Source of the DNA: Amborella trichopoda
Lineage: Eukaryota; Streptophyta; Magnoliopsida; Amborellales; Amborellaceae
DNA: 64,000 nucleotides
Reading direction: 5' to 3'
Assembly (NCBI RefSeq): GCF_000471905.2
Contig: NW_006498549.1
Coordinates: 2,279,414 to 2,343,413 of the forward strand
Positions 45,486-56,169 of the stretch are shown here, piece after piece. Numbering within the stretch: position 1 is the first letter of the stretch; each line of letters starts with the position of its first letter. Under the pieces are notes generated by a model. It was not told where the DNA came from and ran no database searches. It saw only the letters and a list, made by a program, of their open reading frames with translations. Made by a program: the position numbers and the translations under genes.

Positions 45486-45516
45486 TCCTTATCCCCATCA
45501 TCAGCAGGGATAAGGA
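45486..45516. other. Perfect 10-bp inverted repeat
   Basis: TCCTTATCCC (45,486-45,495) and GGGATAAGGA (45,507-45,516) flank an 11-base spacer, right at the end of the 20-bp array. The stem size and 11-base loop match the U5 islands of the LTRs, but the position is different. Confidence 0.6.
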
Positions 45517-45519
45517 TTG

Positions 45520-46485
45520 CACCTGCCCACAAAAAAGGAAAGCAACACATAGCAGCACAAGGCAAAGAAGGAGGATTCAACACAAAAGAAGATTCAAATT
45601 CATCAACAAAAAAAAGATTATATGTTTTTTTTTTTGGGTACAATCTGTAACACGACAAAATGTGTAAATCTGTTCTGATGTGGCTCCATCCCCTTTGAGC
45701 ATTCACCGCTTTCTCACAGCGGTCGTAACTGCCAGGAGACCATGCCCATCTCTTCAAGCAGGACTTGAAGAATGGGGGGAGGGCCTCCTCCTTCAACTCA
45801 TCCTCTAATGAGGATGACGGGCCCCCAGCGCCTCATACACGACCGTGGGCCTCACGCCATGGGTCTTGCAAAAATAGTGGAGCACCAGAGCAACAAGCTC
45901 GGCCTCTGTCATGAGTCCATCGCCGCTTCCACATGGAAAAATGTCTTCATAAGGACACTCAACGCCCGCGCGCACCTCAAAGGTCAATGTCAAGCAGTCA
46001 GCCCCTGCAGCGGGCATCACTCACCGACCAGGCTCTTCAAAGAAACCGAAGTCTCCGCGTTGCCTCCACACAAAGGAGCATCAAAAGAGGAACTTCGTCA
46101 CAAAGGGGAAAAGCTGTCGTCACAAAGGGGAAAAGCTGCCCTCACGCTCCTGCCTAACCCCATTTTAAAGGCTCATCAAAGCTTGTTGCCTCCCGAGCAC
46201 CTTCCCGCCCAGTTGCTCGGCCACGTGTCACCACAATGGCGCCTTGTTGATCGTGACATTTAAACCTTCTCACACCTCACCTACCAGGCATTGTTCACAA
46301 AGCGTCACGGTCAAATCTTGCACTGCCATACTTTTAGCCGGATGTTATCAATAAATCACTCAAATGGATCTTGTGACAAGGCCCCGCCGCCACGTGACAT
46401 TCTTCATCTGACCTCGCTCAGCATGCAGGCGCCTAATCAGCCGAATGCTGCATCTACAAACGTCACCCCCTCGGGGCATGTCTTC
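45520..46485. other. No gene recognised
   Basis: The longest frame (45,772-46,263, 163 codons) and its mirrors show no domain I know. A T-rich run (45,624-45,640) and the phrase 'gtcacaaaggggaaaagctg' repeated near 46,098 and 46,118 are the only structures seen. Confidence 0.35.
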
Positions 46486-46489
46486 ACTT

Positions 46490-46890
46490 CGCCCCCTTCA
46501 GGGCACGTTATCATTACACCCCCCACGGGTGCCATCTTCACCACACCCTGCGGGTGCCTTTTCACACACCACGTTCGTGACATCTCCACCACACCCCATT
46601 GGCCCCCGCGGGTGTCATCTTCACTCCACCGCACCCTGCGGGTGCCATCTCCACCACCCCCCAAGGGCTCCATCTCCATCACCCCCCGCGGGTGTCATCT
46701 TTATTCCACTACCCCGTGGGTGCCATCTCCACCACCCCCCCCATGGGTGCCATCTCCATCACCCCTCGTGGGTGCCATCTTCATTGCACACCCCGCAGGT
46801 GCCATCTCCATCACCCCTCGTGGGTGCCTCCTCGTTACACGCTGCGGGTGCCCCTTCACTTCACACCTCCCATGGACACTGCCATTAGTG
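46490..46890. repeat. 25-bp GC-rich minisatellite
   Basis: GGTGCCATCT-type starts at 46,641, 46,666, 46,691, 46,719, 46,746, 46,771, 46,798 and 46,823 give a period of 25-28 bases; earlier units from about 46,490 are more diverged. GGGTG pairs with CACCC across each unit. The overlapping 211-, 147- and 100-codon frames come from the repeat. Confidence 0.85.
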
Positions 46891-47099
46891 ACCCCGAGTG
46901 AACACAAACGTCCTGGGTCACCATAAAGCTACTCTTTAGGGCAACAGCCCACAAGGTGAAAAGACACCCCGCCTCGAACCCACCCGCCGCTACAATCAAC
47001 CCAAGGCAGGCTCACACTCTCAACGCTCTCAATACTCCTCTGTGAAGGTTCACTATATAGGTGACCTCTTTCTCCCCCTCAAAAAAAAAAAAAGAAGTC

Positions 47100-47395
47100 G
47101 GGCATGATTGCAATCATCGCGAGTAAAAGAAAAAGAGCTTCAGGTGAACATAGCCCAAAAAAAGGGGCTATGGGTAAAATTGCCAAATAACAAAAAACAA
47201 CTAGGGGCATGGAGAAAGTCACAAAGGGAACTGTGAGTAAAAATGACAGGTGGGCATGGCTACGAAGCTATGAGTAAAAGAGTCCTGAGAAAAATCCGGG
47301 CATGGCAAAAACCCGCAAAGGGTGCCATGAGTAAAAGCGGAAACTAATGGGTGGACGTGACCTTGAAGTCATGAGTAAAAAAACCATGATAGAGG
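47100..47395. repeat. CCATGAGTAAAA minisatellite (reverse of TTTTACTCATGG)
   Basis: Units end in CTATGAGTAAAAG or CCATGAGTAAAAG and begin with GGGCATGG. It is the same family as 10,373-10,650 in the opposite orientation, in line with a plus-strand element here. Pairs such as CATGGC/GCTATG (G:U) and CGTGAC/GTCATG are present. Confidence 0.7.
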
Positions 47396-47524
47396 ATATG
47401 CTGAAAACCAACCTACTGGCACCATATCCCCTCGGTCCCAGTGAAAGCCCGCAATGGGTGCTTGGACCCAATGGGCGCTTGGACCGAACCTCTTGCTTTT
47501 GGCCTTTGGGTTAAACATTTGCAT

Positions 47525-47855
47525 TCCGGCTTTAGTGCCTTCAAAATTTTCGGCCTCAGTGCCTTCAAACTTTTCGACCCCAATGCCTTCAAATATTTCA
47601 GCCCTAGTGCCTTCCAAAAAAAAAAAAACTTCTTGCCTCAGTGCCTTCAAAAAAAACATTTTGGTCCTAGTGCCTTCCAAAAAAAACTTTCGGTCCTTAT
47701 TCCTTCCAAAAGAAAAAAACATCCAGCCCCAATGCCTTTAAAAACAAAAAAACTTCCGGCCTTAATTCCTTCAAAAAGTAAAAACTTATGGCCCCAGTGC
47801 CTTCAGAAAAAAAAAACTTCAGCCCGAGTGCCTTCAAATATTTTCAGCCCCAGTG
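47525..47855. repeat. 24-bp 'AGTGCCTTCAAA' minisatellite with A-tracts
   Basis: TGCC at 47,536, 47,560, 47,584 and 47,608 is exactly 24 bases apart. Later units grow to 29-33 bases by expansion of the A run (up to 12 A). The 180-codon frame from 47,441 is a by-product. Confidence 0.85.
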
Positions 47856-48165
47856 CCACCGTCTTTTATCCCAAGCCTCAATGCTGCCTTCCTATTTTCG
47901 ACCCCGGAGCCTTAGTGCTCCGGTGCCACCCTTTTATCCCGGGCCTTAGTGCCGCCTTCCTATCTTTGGCACCGAAGCCTTAGTGCCCCGGTGCCACTCT
48001 TTTATCCCGGGCCTTAGTGCCACGTTCCTATTTTCGGCATCGGAGCCTTAAAGCTTCGGTGCCACCCTTTTATCTTGAGCCTTAGTGCTGCCTCCTTATT
48101 TTTGGCACAAGAGGCGTAGTGCTCTAGTTCCACCCTTTTATCCTGGGCATTAGTGTCGCCACAAC
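47855..48165. repeat. 68-bp minisatellite with hairpin
   Basis: CGGTGCCACC-type points at 47,921, 47,989, 48,057 and 48,125 are exactly 68 bases apart. One unit pairs CCGGAGC with GCTCCGG (47,904-47,923). The unit two further on pairs CATCGGAGC with GCTTCGGTG (48,038-48,061) with two G:U pairs. Confidence 0.9.
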
Positions 48166-48748
48166 AACAAAAAAAATCCTTTCCTCCTCTTCTCTTCTAT
48201 CAAGCTCAAGCATCAAGGGTGAAGTCCCCTAAAATGGGACCGCCTAGAAGGCCATCCTCCTTTCATGTCAGGGTAATTCGAGAAACCCCCAACGGGAATT
48301 GTGGGAGTTAAGCCAAGAGGTACCTTGTTTGCGCCTGACATTTCTGATTGGATAGGGATAAAGCTCACAAAAGGGCCCCCAATAACTGGAACGTCAGGAC
48401 CCCCCCTCCCCCTGGTCAATATGAGATAAACCTCAAAGGAAGGGCCCCCACTGGCTGGAAAACCAGGAGTCCGCGTTGAGAATTCGTAAGCTCGCCAACA
48501 GTAGAATATCAGCATGATCTCCTAAAGAGGAAAACGGATTCTGGTGGGACCCAGAGAGAGACCCTCAACAAGGCAACGGACCACTAGAAACCACTATGGT
48601 CACCCCCTGGTCAAGGGAAAAGCTCGGCAAGGTCTACCCCTTGAGGATTGCGCTGTGTCAGTGATCAAGAAAAAAAAACCATGATCAAGAGACAATAAAC
48701 AAGTCTTGGCAAGGATTTTTCAGAGGAGCTATGACGTTAAATTTTTTC
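48166..48748 (+). other. 3' internal end of the LTR-II element, no gene seen
   Basis: The stretch has CCCCCAATAACTGG and GGCCCCCACTGGCTGG repeats near 48,379 and 48,446, and no long ORF. It leads into the hairpin at 48,749 and the LTR at 48,800. Confidence 0.4.
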
Positions 48749-48787
48749 GAATGTTGCACTTTTCGCTTCTCTTGAAGCGCAACATCC
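48749..48787 (+). promoter_or_regulatory. Pre-LTR hairpin (LTR-II element)
   Basis: Outer arms GAATGTTGC and GCAACATCC (8 of 9 pairs) enclose an inner stem GCTTC-TCTT-GAAGC (48,765-48,778). It ends 12 bases before the LTR start. The minus-strand element has the same two-part fold before its own 3' LTR (52,481-52,519) with a different closing pair (T:A instead of C:G). The position is where a polypurine tract is normally expected; a role in plus-strand priming or RNA end structure is inference. Confidence 0.7.
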
Positions 48788-48799
48788 AGTGGGACAAGT

Positions 48800-49835
48800 T
48801 GTTGTAGTTTTGACTTACCTCCATTAGCCCATGCAAATAAGGAGAGAGCCAGCGATAGTCTGGTCTCACAGGGTCACAAAACACCCATAGGTCAGGATTG
48901 TGCCGAAAAATAAAGCCTCCAGCCTAGTGACCTGGGTACGGTGCCCTTGCACTAAAGAAGGACCCTTCACTATAGCCTTATGAGAGTGGCTACAACAGGG
49001 CACCAGACCATCGCCATTGTACTCAGAACATCGAAAAACCCTTGAGGACCAAATTTGGGCTCAATCAGACCCTTTTAGAAGGGTCTATGCTCATGCAGCC
49101 TCACAACTAACCATAGAGCGATGCGGCTTCGCCAAACCAGTCCCTTAAATGAGGACTGCTACGATGTTTTTCGACAACAACTTCTCCAACCCACGGCGCC
49201 TTCCATCGAAACCAGACATAGGTCAAACGTTGACATGTTCTAAATCACGTCAGCCCCATCATTTTGACCTATGGGGCACGCTGTGGCGTGACCGGGAGCC
49301 CCCATTCTCTGAAGAGGAAAGCAACTAGAGAAACTAAGAAAAAAAAAGGGGTTTAGCAAGCTCTAGATTCGGTGAAGCATAGCCCAAAATCCAGGTCATA
49401 GATTAATGCAAGGATTGGTTCAAAAGAACCACCTTGCACAGAGCTACATTCTGGTATAACTCTTGCATTCAATCCCTTGTTCAATGGATGCAAGTCCTCA
49501 GGTCACCAAAGAAGCAAATTCAGTCGGTTGCTGGAATCCTTTTCTCTAGTAACCTTCCAAATTGGCCAAAGACATAAATCTACACCAAATCAGCCCTAAC
49601 TTGGTACAAAACAACTGCAATGACCTCCTCTATGACTTGCAAGCAGAGCCAGGAGCTAAAATGACACAGCTCAGAAAGGCATTGGCAAACAAATTTCGTA
49701 AAAACTGGTCAGATTTTCGCCCCAGGAAAGAGGCCAGCACAATACGATTAAAGGGCACAAAAAAGTTCGCAATTGAACGAAGAACGAAGATATGTTGCTG
49801 AAAAAGCAGAATAGTTTCATTAAGTTGCATGACCA
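48800..49835 (+). mobile_element. LTR-II copy, first part (interrupted by nested element)
   Basis: It starts TGTTGTAGTTTTGAC and matches the reverse complement of 7,616 down to about 6,560 in order, including the 'aatggatgcaagtcctcaggtcac' block (49,487). It stops at 49,835 where the minus-strand LTR-I element begins, and resumes at 61,041. The ORF at 49,562-49,801 is a chance frame within the LTR. Confidence 0.85.
49831..49835. repeat. Target-site duplication, left copy (GACCA)
   Basis: GACCA precedes the minus-strand element; GACTA follows it at 61,041-61,045. Four of five bases agree, as expected for an old 5-bp duplication made by a Ty3/gypsy integrase. Confidence 0.75.
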
Positions 49836-49935
49836 TGGTTAGGTGCCTCGATCTCCCCCTTCAGGTACGGATGACCTGGTGGCACGTGTCTTGGGTTTCA
49901 GGAGAACCCGGGACTTGATATCGCTCTCTCGTGAA

Positions 49936-49953
49936 CCTTGTTAAGTAACAAGG
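49936..49953 (-). promoter_or_regulatory. U5 hairpin of nested 3' LTR
   Basis: CCTTGTTA, AG and TAACAAGG form a perfect 8-bp stem with a 2-base loop. Compared with CCTTGCTC/GAGCAAGG in copy A, three base pairs differ and all remain paired. It lies about 100 bases from the LTR end. Confidence 0.65.
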
Positions 49954-50589
49954 ACAGTATACCAACCGATGAGAGAAGAATTTTAATGTGAGGTGGGACA
50001 CCTCACCTGGGTCCGTGACTTACTTGGAATGAATGTACATAGGCATGCACATTCAAAAAAAGAAGAAAGGAGTAAAAAGGATAGATGAAGGGAGAAGAAA
50101 GAGGTAGAATAGAGGAATGGGGAAGATAGGAATTTGACCAAGTGGCTAGACTAACACGGTAGCTAGACCAACAAGTGATTGACTCGACGTAGTAGTAAGA
50201 CTGGTATGGTAACTCAGACTGGCACAACGACAATACTACTAGATGGCAGAACAATCACCTACCAGCCTGGCACAATGAATATCCTATCATGGCAGCAAGA
50301 CGGGCATGGTAACTCAGTCCGACACATTGGCAATACTGTTAGGCAACAAGACTTCCATGACAATGCTTGATTTAGCTTCCCTTGGTCAAATAAGAGGGAA
50401 AGAGGGAAGGAGAAGAAAAGAGAGGTAAAGGCATGCACAATACTATTGATGTCATGCATGTGAGAAGAAGAAAGGGAAGAGAGACAGAGGAAAAGAAGAA
50501 GAGAAGAGCAATGAGACAAAAGAGAGAGGGGGAGAAGAAAGACGGAAGGGAGAGAAGAAAGAGAGAGAATGAGAGGGAATAGAGAAGAG

Positions 50590-51400
50590 AAACAGGGTCG
50601 GCGATTTGGTTCCACCGTCCATGGCAAGAAAGAGAAGGGAAAGATAGGAGAATGGATGGCGATGGGGTTTCGTAGTCCATGACAGAGGAGAGAGAGATAA
50701 GAAGAATGCATAGACAGTGATGAGGCTCCACCGTCCATGACAGAGGAGAGAGAAAACATGGACAACGATGAGCTTCTGCCGTCCATGACAGAAGAAAGAG
50801 CAAACATGGATGGCGATGAGCTTTCGTCGTTCATGACAAAAGAGAGTGAGAATAGAACAAAACGTGGACAGTGATGAGCTTCCGCCGTCTATGACATAGA
50901 AGAGTGAGGATAGAAGAAAACTTGGAAGGCGATGAGCTTCGGTCGTCCCTGACATAGGAAACAGAAAATCGAAGAAAACATGGATGACAATGAGCTTTCA
51001 TTGTTCATGACATAGGAGAGAGGAAATAGAAGAAAGCATGGATGGCGATGAGGCTCCACCATCCATGATATAAGTGAGAGAGAATAAAAGAAAACATGAA
51101 CAACAATGAGCTTCTACTGTCCATGACATAAGAGAGAGAATAGAAGAAAACATAGATGACAACAAGCTTCTGTCGTCTATGATAGAGGAGAGAGAAAAGC
51201 AAAGAAAACAAGGAGGGGCAATGAGCTTCTGCCATTCATGACAAAGGAGAAAGAAAACATGAATGACGATGAGCCTCCACCATCCATGATAGAGGAGAGA
51301 GAAACCATGGATGGAGATGAGCTTCCACCATTTATGATAGTAGAGAGAGAAAATAGAAGAAAAGATGAATAACAATGAGCTTCCGTCGTCTATGACATAG
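50590..51400 (-). repeat. Hairpin minisatellite array of nested 3' LTR
   Basis: About 14 units of ACATGGACAACGATGAGCTTC followed by a TGCCGTCCATGACA-like complement repeat at 45-66-base spacing. They are the reverse complement of the 57-bp family. The Ser/His/Leu-rich minus ORFs here are repeat-derived. Confidence 0.8.
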
Positions 51401-51499
51401 TAGGGAGACAGGGGAACTTTGATAAAGGCCTGACCCGCCACTCGGGTTAAGGCCCGGCTCACTGTTTATGTCCTAAGAGTAGGAAGACATCATACCCGA

Positions 51500-51880
51500 T
51501 GTAAGCTCCGCTATGTATGAATGGAGAAGAGAGAGAGAGAACAGAAAGAGAGAAGAGAGAGATTAGGAAAGTGAGGAAAGAGAAAGGAAAGATAAAAGAG
51601 AGAGATGAGAGGAGGAGAGAGAAAGAGAGAGATGAGAGGAGTAAAGAGAAAGAAATAGACAAGGGGAGGTAAGAGAAATAAATAAATGAGGGGAGGAGAG
51701 AGAAAAAGAGAGATGAGTGGAGAGAGAAGAGAGAAATAGAGATAAGAGAGAAGGGAGAAAGAGAGAGAAGAGAGGAGGAGAGAGAAAGAGATAGATGAGA
51801 GGAGAGAGAAAGTTACCTTCACTGAAGGGTATCATACTTTTTCTTCTCTCTCCTCTCTCTCTCTCTCCAAGATGTACCCA
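51500..51880 (-). repeat. Purine-rich (GAGAGA) tract of nested 3' LTR
   Basis: This is the reverse complement of the CT-rich tract that follows the poly(A) region in every LTR-I copy. ORFs of Ser/Leu/Phe composition in several frames are artefacts. Confidence 0.8.
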
Positions 51881-52480
51881 CAATTTCAATGTGAAAACTC
51901 TAAAATTTTATTCATGAGAATGAAAAATGAGGGTTCCTTTGACAATTAGGTTTTACATGTATTTATAGAATTGGGCCAAAACATGGGTGGATGCCCAAAA
52001 TCTAGCCTAATTGATGATAAGTACAATTTAAATAAATTAAAATAAATCAAAAAATGGGTGCAAAAGGATTCCTTTGCCCCTGTCCAACAATTCATGAAAC
52101 TCCAAAACAGTCCTTGCTGCTGCCCTAGAACATGAATGATCTTCCATAGATGATTCGGGGTTACTCCGACGTCCGTTTACCCCTTTTTAATGTTTAACGC
52201 ACCGAAAATAGAGTTCTAGTTACGACGTCTGTTTCAAGGTGTTAGAGGCTGATTTTTTCAAAATTGTTTCTTTGTCTGCGCTGCCTTAGACAAGTCGGAT
52301 TGTGACGAAACTTGGCAGGTAGGCTTTTGGAGTTCTTAAGAAGATTTTGACCTATTCTGGGGTAATTACGAGATTTTCAAGAATTCCACTTTACGTCAAG
52401 GCTTTATTGACCGACTTCTCTTTTATTCCACATAGGGGACCCATGGTGCTGAAAAATGTGTTCAAACAACTTGCCATACT

Positions 52481-52519
52481 GAATGTTGTGCTTCAAGAGA
52501 AGCGAGAAGGACAACATTC
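52481..52519 (-). promoter_or_regulatory. Pre-LTR hairpin (nested element)
   Basis: Perfect 9-base arms GAATGTTGT and ACAACATTC enclose an inner GCTTC-AAGA-GAAGC stem. It ends 12 bases from the 3' LTR. Against the copy at 48,749-48,787, the closing pair of the outer stem changes from C:G to T:A and stays paired, while the inner stem is identical. Confidence 0.7.
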
Positions 52520-53394
52520 GTAAAATTTTCTTCGGCTTTATTACTTTTTTCTTCCTAGCCACAGGAACACGTGAACGCTGAGGAGATCCATGCAATGCTA
52601 TAATTAGGATGCTCAAAAGTTTAGATGCAATGTACAAGTCTAGCCGTGAAGACTTAAGGGAGGAAGAGTGTTTTTGAGGGATCCTATCAAAGTCCTCACC
52701 CTCGCATAGACTGTTTGTGATTTTGACAGCTGAGGATTTTGTACGAACCTCGTTGGTAAGAATCAAGCCTGTCTAGCAGTCGAGTGTCATTTTGAAGGGC
52801 ATTTTTCCCATTTAGTCTAGGTTTGTTTGTTTTGTTGTTTTTTTTGGATGGTCTGCTGAAGGGCCTTCTGTTGGCATCCATTTGCATTTCGCACCAGATT
52901 TTGCTTGGCGGGCAGGGTACCTCAATTTATCGAGGTGACCGGCTTTGGGTATAACCCCTCCTTACTACTAACAGTTTCAATAATCAGGATACCTCTCTAC
53001 TTTGTCCAAGGCATCCCTTGAGGGGTCAATCCGGTTGCTGTATAATAGGTCCGAGGTCTGGCTGACTTGGCTTTCTTGAGGCATCTTTACAATCTTGGAG
53101 TGCATTAGTGACCTCCTAGGAATTATGGTCTTCTTCATGAGACTTGTCTTGCCTTCTTGACGAATATTCGGTCCTTCGAGTCCTTTTGTGAAATATTTCC
53201 TTGAAGCTCGTACTTTTGGGTCCTAGTATTGTGACACCAGGGAATTTTCCTTTGAATGTTGGCTGAAGCCTCCTATAGTGGTGAATGCTGCATCATCCTA
53301 TTTATTGGTTCGAGCGTCTTTTACGGATTTTCAGTTAGACTTGGGAAGTGGCACCATAGAGATGGTTTTCGCCAACTTTCTTTTATTCGGGGCT
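52520..53394 (-). other. 3' internal end of nested element, no gene seen
   Basis: 52,520-52,620 matches the reverse complement of 37,511-37,660. The rest has minus frames of 120 and 63 codons (52,404-52,766 and 52,696-52,887) that cross the LTR edge or are unrecognisable. 53,230-53,394 matches 43,100-43,310 in reverse. Confidence 0.45.
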
Positions 53395-53620
53395 CTTTTA
53401 CCCATGACCTTTCAGCCATGTCCATACTTTACCACTTTTACTCACGGTGCCCTTTTGGGGCTTTCACCATGCTCAGGTTTTTATTTTCACAAAACTCTTT
53501 TACTCATGGTTTCGGGACCATGCCCGTCCATGATTTTTACTCATGGTTTCGGGACCATTCCCGTGATTCTCTTTTTGTGAAGGCGTGTTTAGGATCATGC
53601 CTTTGGGACCTATGCGAAGC
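53395..53620. repeat. TTTTACTCATGG repeats, third locus
   Basis: There are five units; CATGGT (53,505-53,510) and ACCATG (53,517-53,522) pair around TTCGGG. The order minisatellite, then 'tgtgaaggcgtgttta', then the 35-bp satellite is the same as at 42,020-42,960. Confidence 0.75.
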
Positions 53621-53639
53621 CTTTTAACATCATGCATTA

Positions 53640-54020
53640 GGACGTGCACTGCAGTTTAAGGTCATACAGCTGGACTATGGTGGTGATGAATGATAGTCTG
53701 TTGAGGCCATGGAGTGTGGTGCGTGCACATGGGGCGTGCGCATATGTGGGAGCGTTTTTAAGGTCATGCCCTTAGGACATGTGCAAAGTAGTATAACGTC
53801 ATACGGCCAAAACGTGCACCATGGTTTAAGGTCATATAGCTTGGACCGTGGTTATACAGTTCAAAGTCATGCATCTAGGACCATGCAGTTTAAGGTCGTG
53901 CAACTAGCACTCCGCTACAGTTTAAGGTCATATAGTTTGGACTACGGTGCTAATCCTTTTAACGTCATGCTGCCAGGACGTGCATTATGATTTAAGGTCA
54001 TATAGAGTGGATCGTGGCTA
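53640..54020 (-). repeat. 35-bp satellite family in nested element
   Basis: Units TTTAAGGTCATATAGCTTGG, ACCGTGG and 'agtttaaggtcgtgcaactag' repeat with period 30-37. It is the same family and orientation as 42,540-42,960, and the reverse of 5,230-5,605. Confidence 0.75.
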
Positions 54021-54059
54021 TGGAGATGGTGACCCGACAAGGAATGGCAAATGGAAGCA

Positions 54060-54410
54060 GACGTTACTGGGGATTAGGGTATGAGTGTGACTCCCAGAGG
54101 GTAAAAAGTGAGACTCCATGGAGAATAGGCTTATAGAAGGTAATCTAACTCCACTGGGGATAAGATAGCAAAGGAATAAGGACTTGTGCGAAACAAACCC
54201 ATTGGGGTTGAAGAGGTAAGAATGTCCCTAACTCCACTAGGTATAATGAGCTGCAGTACGAGTCTGTCTTCTACTGAGGATGAGGGACAGTGGCCTACTC
54301 CTGACTCGATTGAGGATAACAGATCACGCCCTGGGTGCAACTCCACTGGGGATGACAAGTCACGACCTTGGTGCAACGGACTGGGTGCAATTCCACTGAT
54401 GATAGTGGTA
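54060..54410 (-). repeat. ACTCCACTGGGGAT repeats
   Basis: The word AACTCCACTGGGGAT (with variants) recurs near 54,090, 54,112, 54,147, 54,230, 54,300, 54,340 and 54,388, with 'gacaagtcacgacc' between some. The 80- and 164-codon frames here are by-products. Confidence 0.65.
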
Positions 54411-54689
54411 GGACACACATGGCGGTGACCTGGTTCTATCAAGCATATCACTAGCATATGCACGATGCTAGCATGGGGATCGTAACTCACACGGTGTTGA
54501 ACTTGAATGGTAGTAGCATTGACATGTATGGCACTAGCACGGGTCGAGGTAACATATGTGACGCTAGCGTGCGCAGTGGCAACACACGTTGCGGTAGACT
54601 TGAGAACACAGCTGGCACTGAGCACAGCCGACGCTAGCTTTTAAGAACACAGTCGGCGATGGGATATTGAGAACACAATCGGCACTAGG

Positions 54690-55620
54690 CTTTTGATTAC
54701 ATAGTGGCGGTGATTTGAATTTGGGTCTCGGACCAGAGCCCGACCCAGCCGTGGTCTCTGATGCATGGGGCTTCATGGCCAGTCAATCGAGCCTTGAGTC
54801 TGAGCCCCACCCAGTCCTGGTCTCTAATGCATTCATGAGCGATGGTAAGCCTCTGTTCGGACCTCGGATCTGAGCCCGACCCGTTACAGCCCATTGTCAT
54901 TTGGTCTTCAAGGATGTACCTAGAATTCCCGATTTGTTAGGGGCACTTTGGAGGAGAATCACCTATATAAGGGGTTAAACCTCATTTTTACCGTTTTACT
55001 GAAGGTAAAAATGGCTAAGGTATTTAGCTATGAGAGTGAGAGAGCTACCGACAAGAATTATGGCAAGCATGCACTGACAAGCAGAAGAAGGTTCCAACTG
55101 AGAAGAGAGAGCACTGGAGGGAATGCAGGAGCATTTGTGAGATTGTAAGAGTCTGTTGTGAGGGTAGCGAGAAACTCCAGCTGTGGTTTTGGAGTGACTG
55201 GGAAGGAGAAAAGGGGTGTAGATTGTAGCAAGGTACTACCGTAGATGAAGTGAAGTGATTTCCCGGTGGCTAGCTAGAACGTAGTTGCTTGGAGATGAAG
55301 GGTCGCTGGGAGGTGAAAAGCCATGGGGAGAAGAAAGATCATCGATAGCTAACGGTCACCAAGAGGTGAACAATCATTTGCAATGAACAACCACCAGGAG
55401 GTGAACAGTCGCGGGGAGACGTAAGGTCACTGGCAGGGAATGGTCACCAGAAGGTGAATAGTCGCTGGAAGTCAAAGGATCTCAGGATCTTGAGGAGTCA
55501 AAAGGTCACCTACAGTCGAAGGGACACAGGAACCGAAGGGTCGCAGGGGGACGAAGGGTCTTAAAGAAGCCGGTTAATCACCGTAAGAGGCATCAAGAGG
55601 GAACATGCACAGCGATACAC
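54690..55620 (+). promoter_or_regulatory. Antisense promoter-like module of nested element
   Basis: CCTATATAAGGGG (54,962-54,974) is preceded by 'ggggcactttggagg' and followed by 'cctcatttttaccg', matching the minus strand of 34,840-34,890 in the main element. It points opposite to its own element. A 66-codon frame (54,948-55,148) starts at the TATA region. After 55,300 comes a minisatellite of GTCGCTGGGAGGTGAAnAGTC type (period about 30). The same arrangement of TATA, short frame and repeat exists in the other copy. Confidence 0.5.
55300..55570. repeat. ~30-bp 'GGTCACCAGGAGGTGAAC' minisatellite
   Basis: About eight diverged units, each with 'ggtgaa' and 'agtcrcyggga', run through the block. 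Diverged relatives in reverse orientation lie at 34,370-34,470. Confidence 0.55.
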
Positions 55621-56169
55621 AGCGGGCATTAGCCTTAGCTGGCGTTATCGGTTTTTTAGACATAGGTGGCGTTAGTCCTTGACGTCACAGCCTCCGTTAG
55701 CCTTTCTGGGAAATGTAGCTAGTGTTGGGCCATAAAAACACAGCCAACGTTAGTCTTTTTGAAGACACAACCGGTGCTAGTCATTGCCTTATTCGCACAT
55801 GGCTAGCAACATGACACGCCCGGTGTTAATCACGTGCGGCGGGCGTTGTTCGCTCGATCCTTTGATGTGGTTGTGCTCGACGATGCGTTGCGTGTGGTGA
55901 TTGTTGTGCACAACGCTGAGTCATGCACGACAATGGTCACGCACGACGATGTCTCGAGTAGGCAAAGGGTGGTGCACAATGGTAAGGTCGAGCTTATGAA
56001 GTTTGTTGGAAGCCAAGTCCTCCAACACAACAGTAAAGCCAATGTTGTTTTGTGGAACGGTGCTCACTGTGAAGAGGGCTTGCTCTCCATCATAAGCTAG
56101 TTCCTTACCAGAAGGGTCTACTTTGTTTGTCAAATATACTCGATTTAAAACCCTTCTACCCTCTTGATG
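55620..56169 (-). other. Conserved 3' zone block of nested element
   Basis: 55,620-55,800 holds the 26-bp GCTGTGTT family in reverse. 55,790-56,100 matches 33,715-34,015 of the main element in reverse complement. The frames 55,834-56,100 (+) and 55,921-56,346 (-) are not kept in the other copy. Confidence 0.55.

Larger units (their letters stand above)
49836..52468 (-). mobile_element. 3' LTR of the nested element (LTR-I)
   Basis: In element orientation it runs from TGTTTGAACAC (at 52,468) to ...GGCACCTAACCA (at 49,836), 2,633 bases. The TATA box is near 51,960-51,968 (CTATAAATA on the minus strand) and the U5 hairpin at 49,936-49,953. The segment 49,990-50,045 lacks about 180 bases present in the partner LTR (57,540-57,740), a deletion specific to this copy. 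Confidence 0.85.

Noticed and set aside
44805..45650. 281-codon ORF as a gene
   Set aside because: Three overlapping frames are open over the same 20-bp repeat, which is expected from a stop-free unit and not from coding.
46291..46926. 211-codon Pro/Thr/Ser-rich ORF
   Set aside because: It is a direct read-through of the 25-28-bp GC-rich minisatellite, with other frames and the reverse strand open as well.
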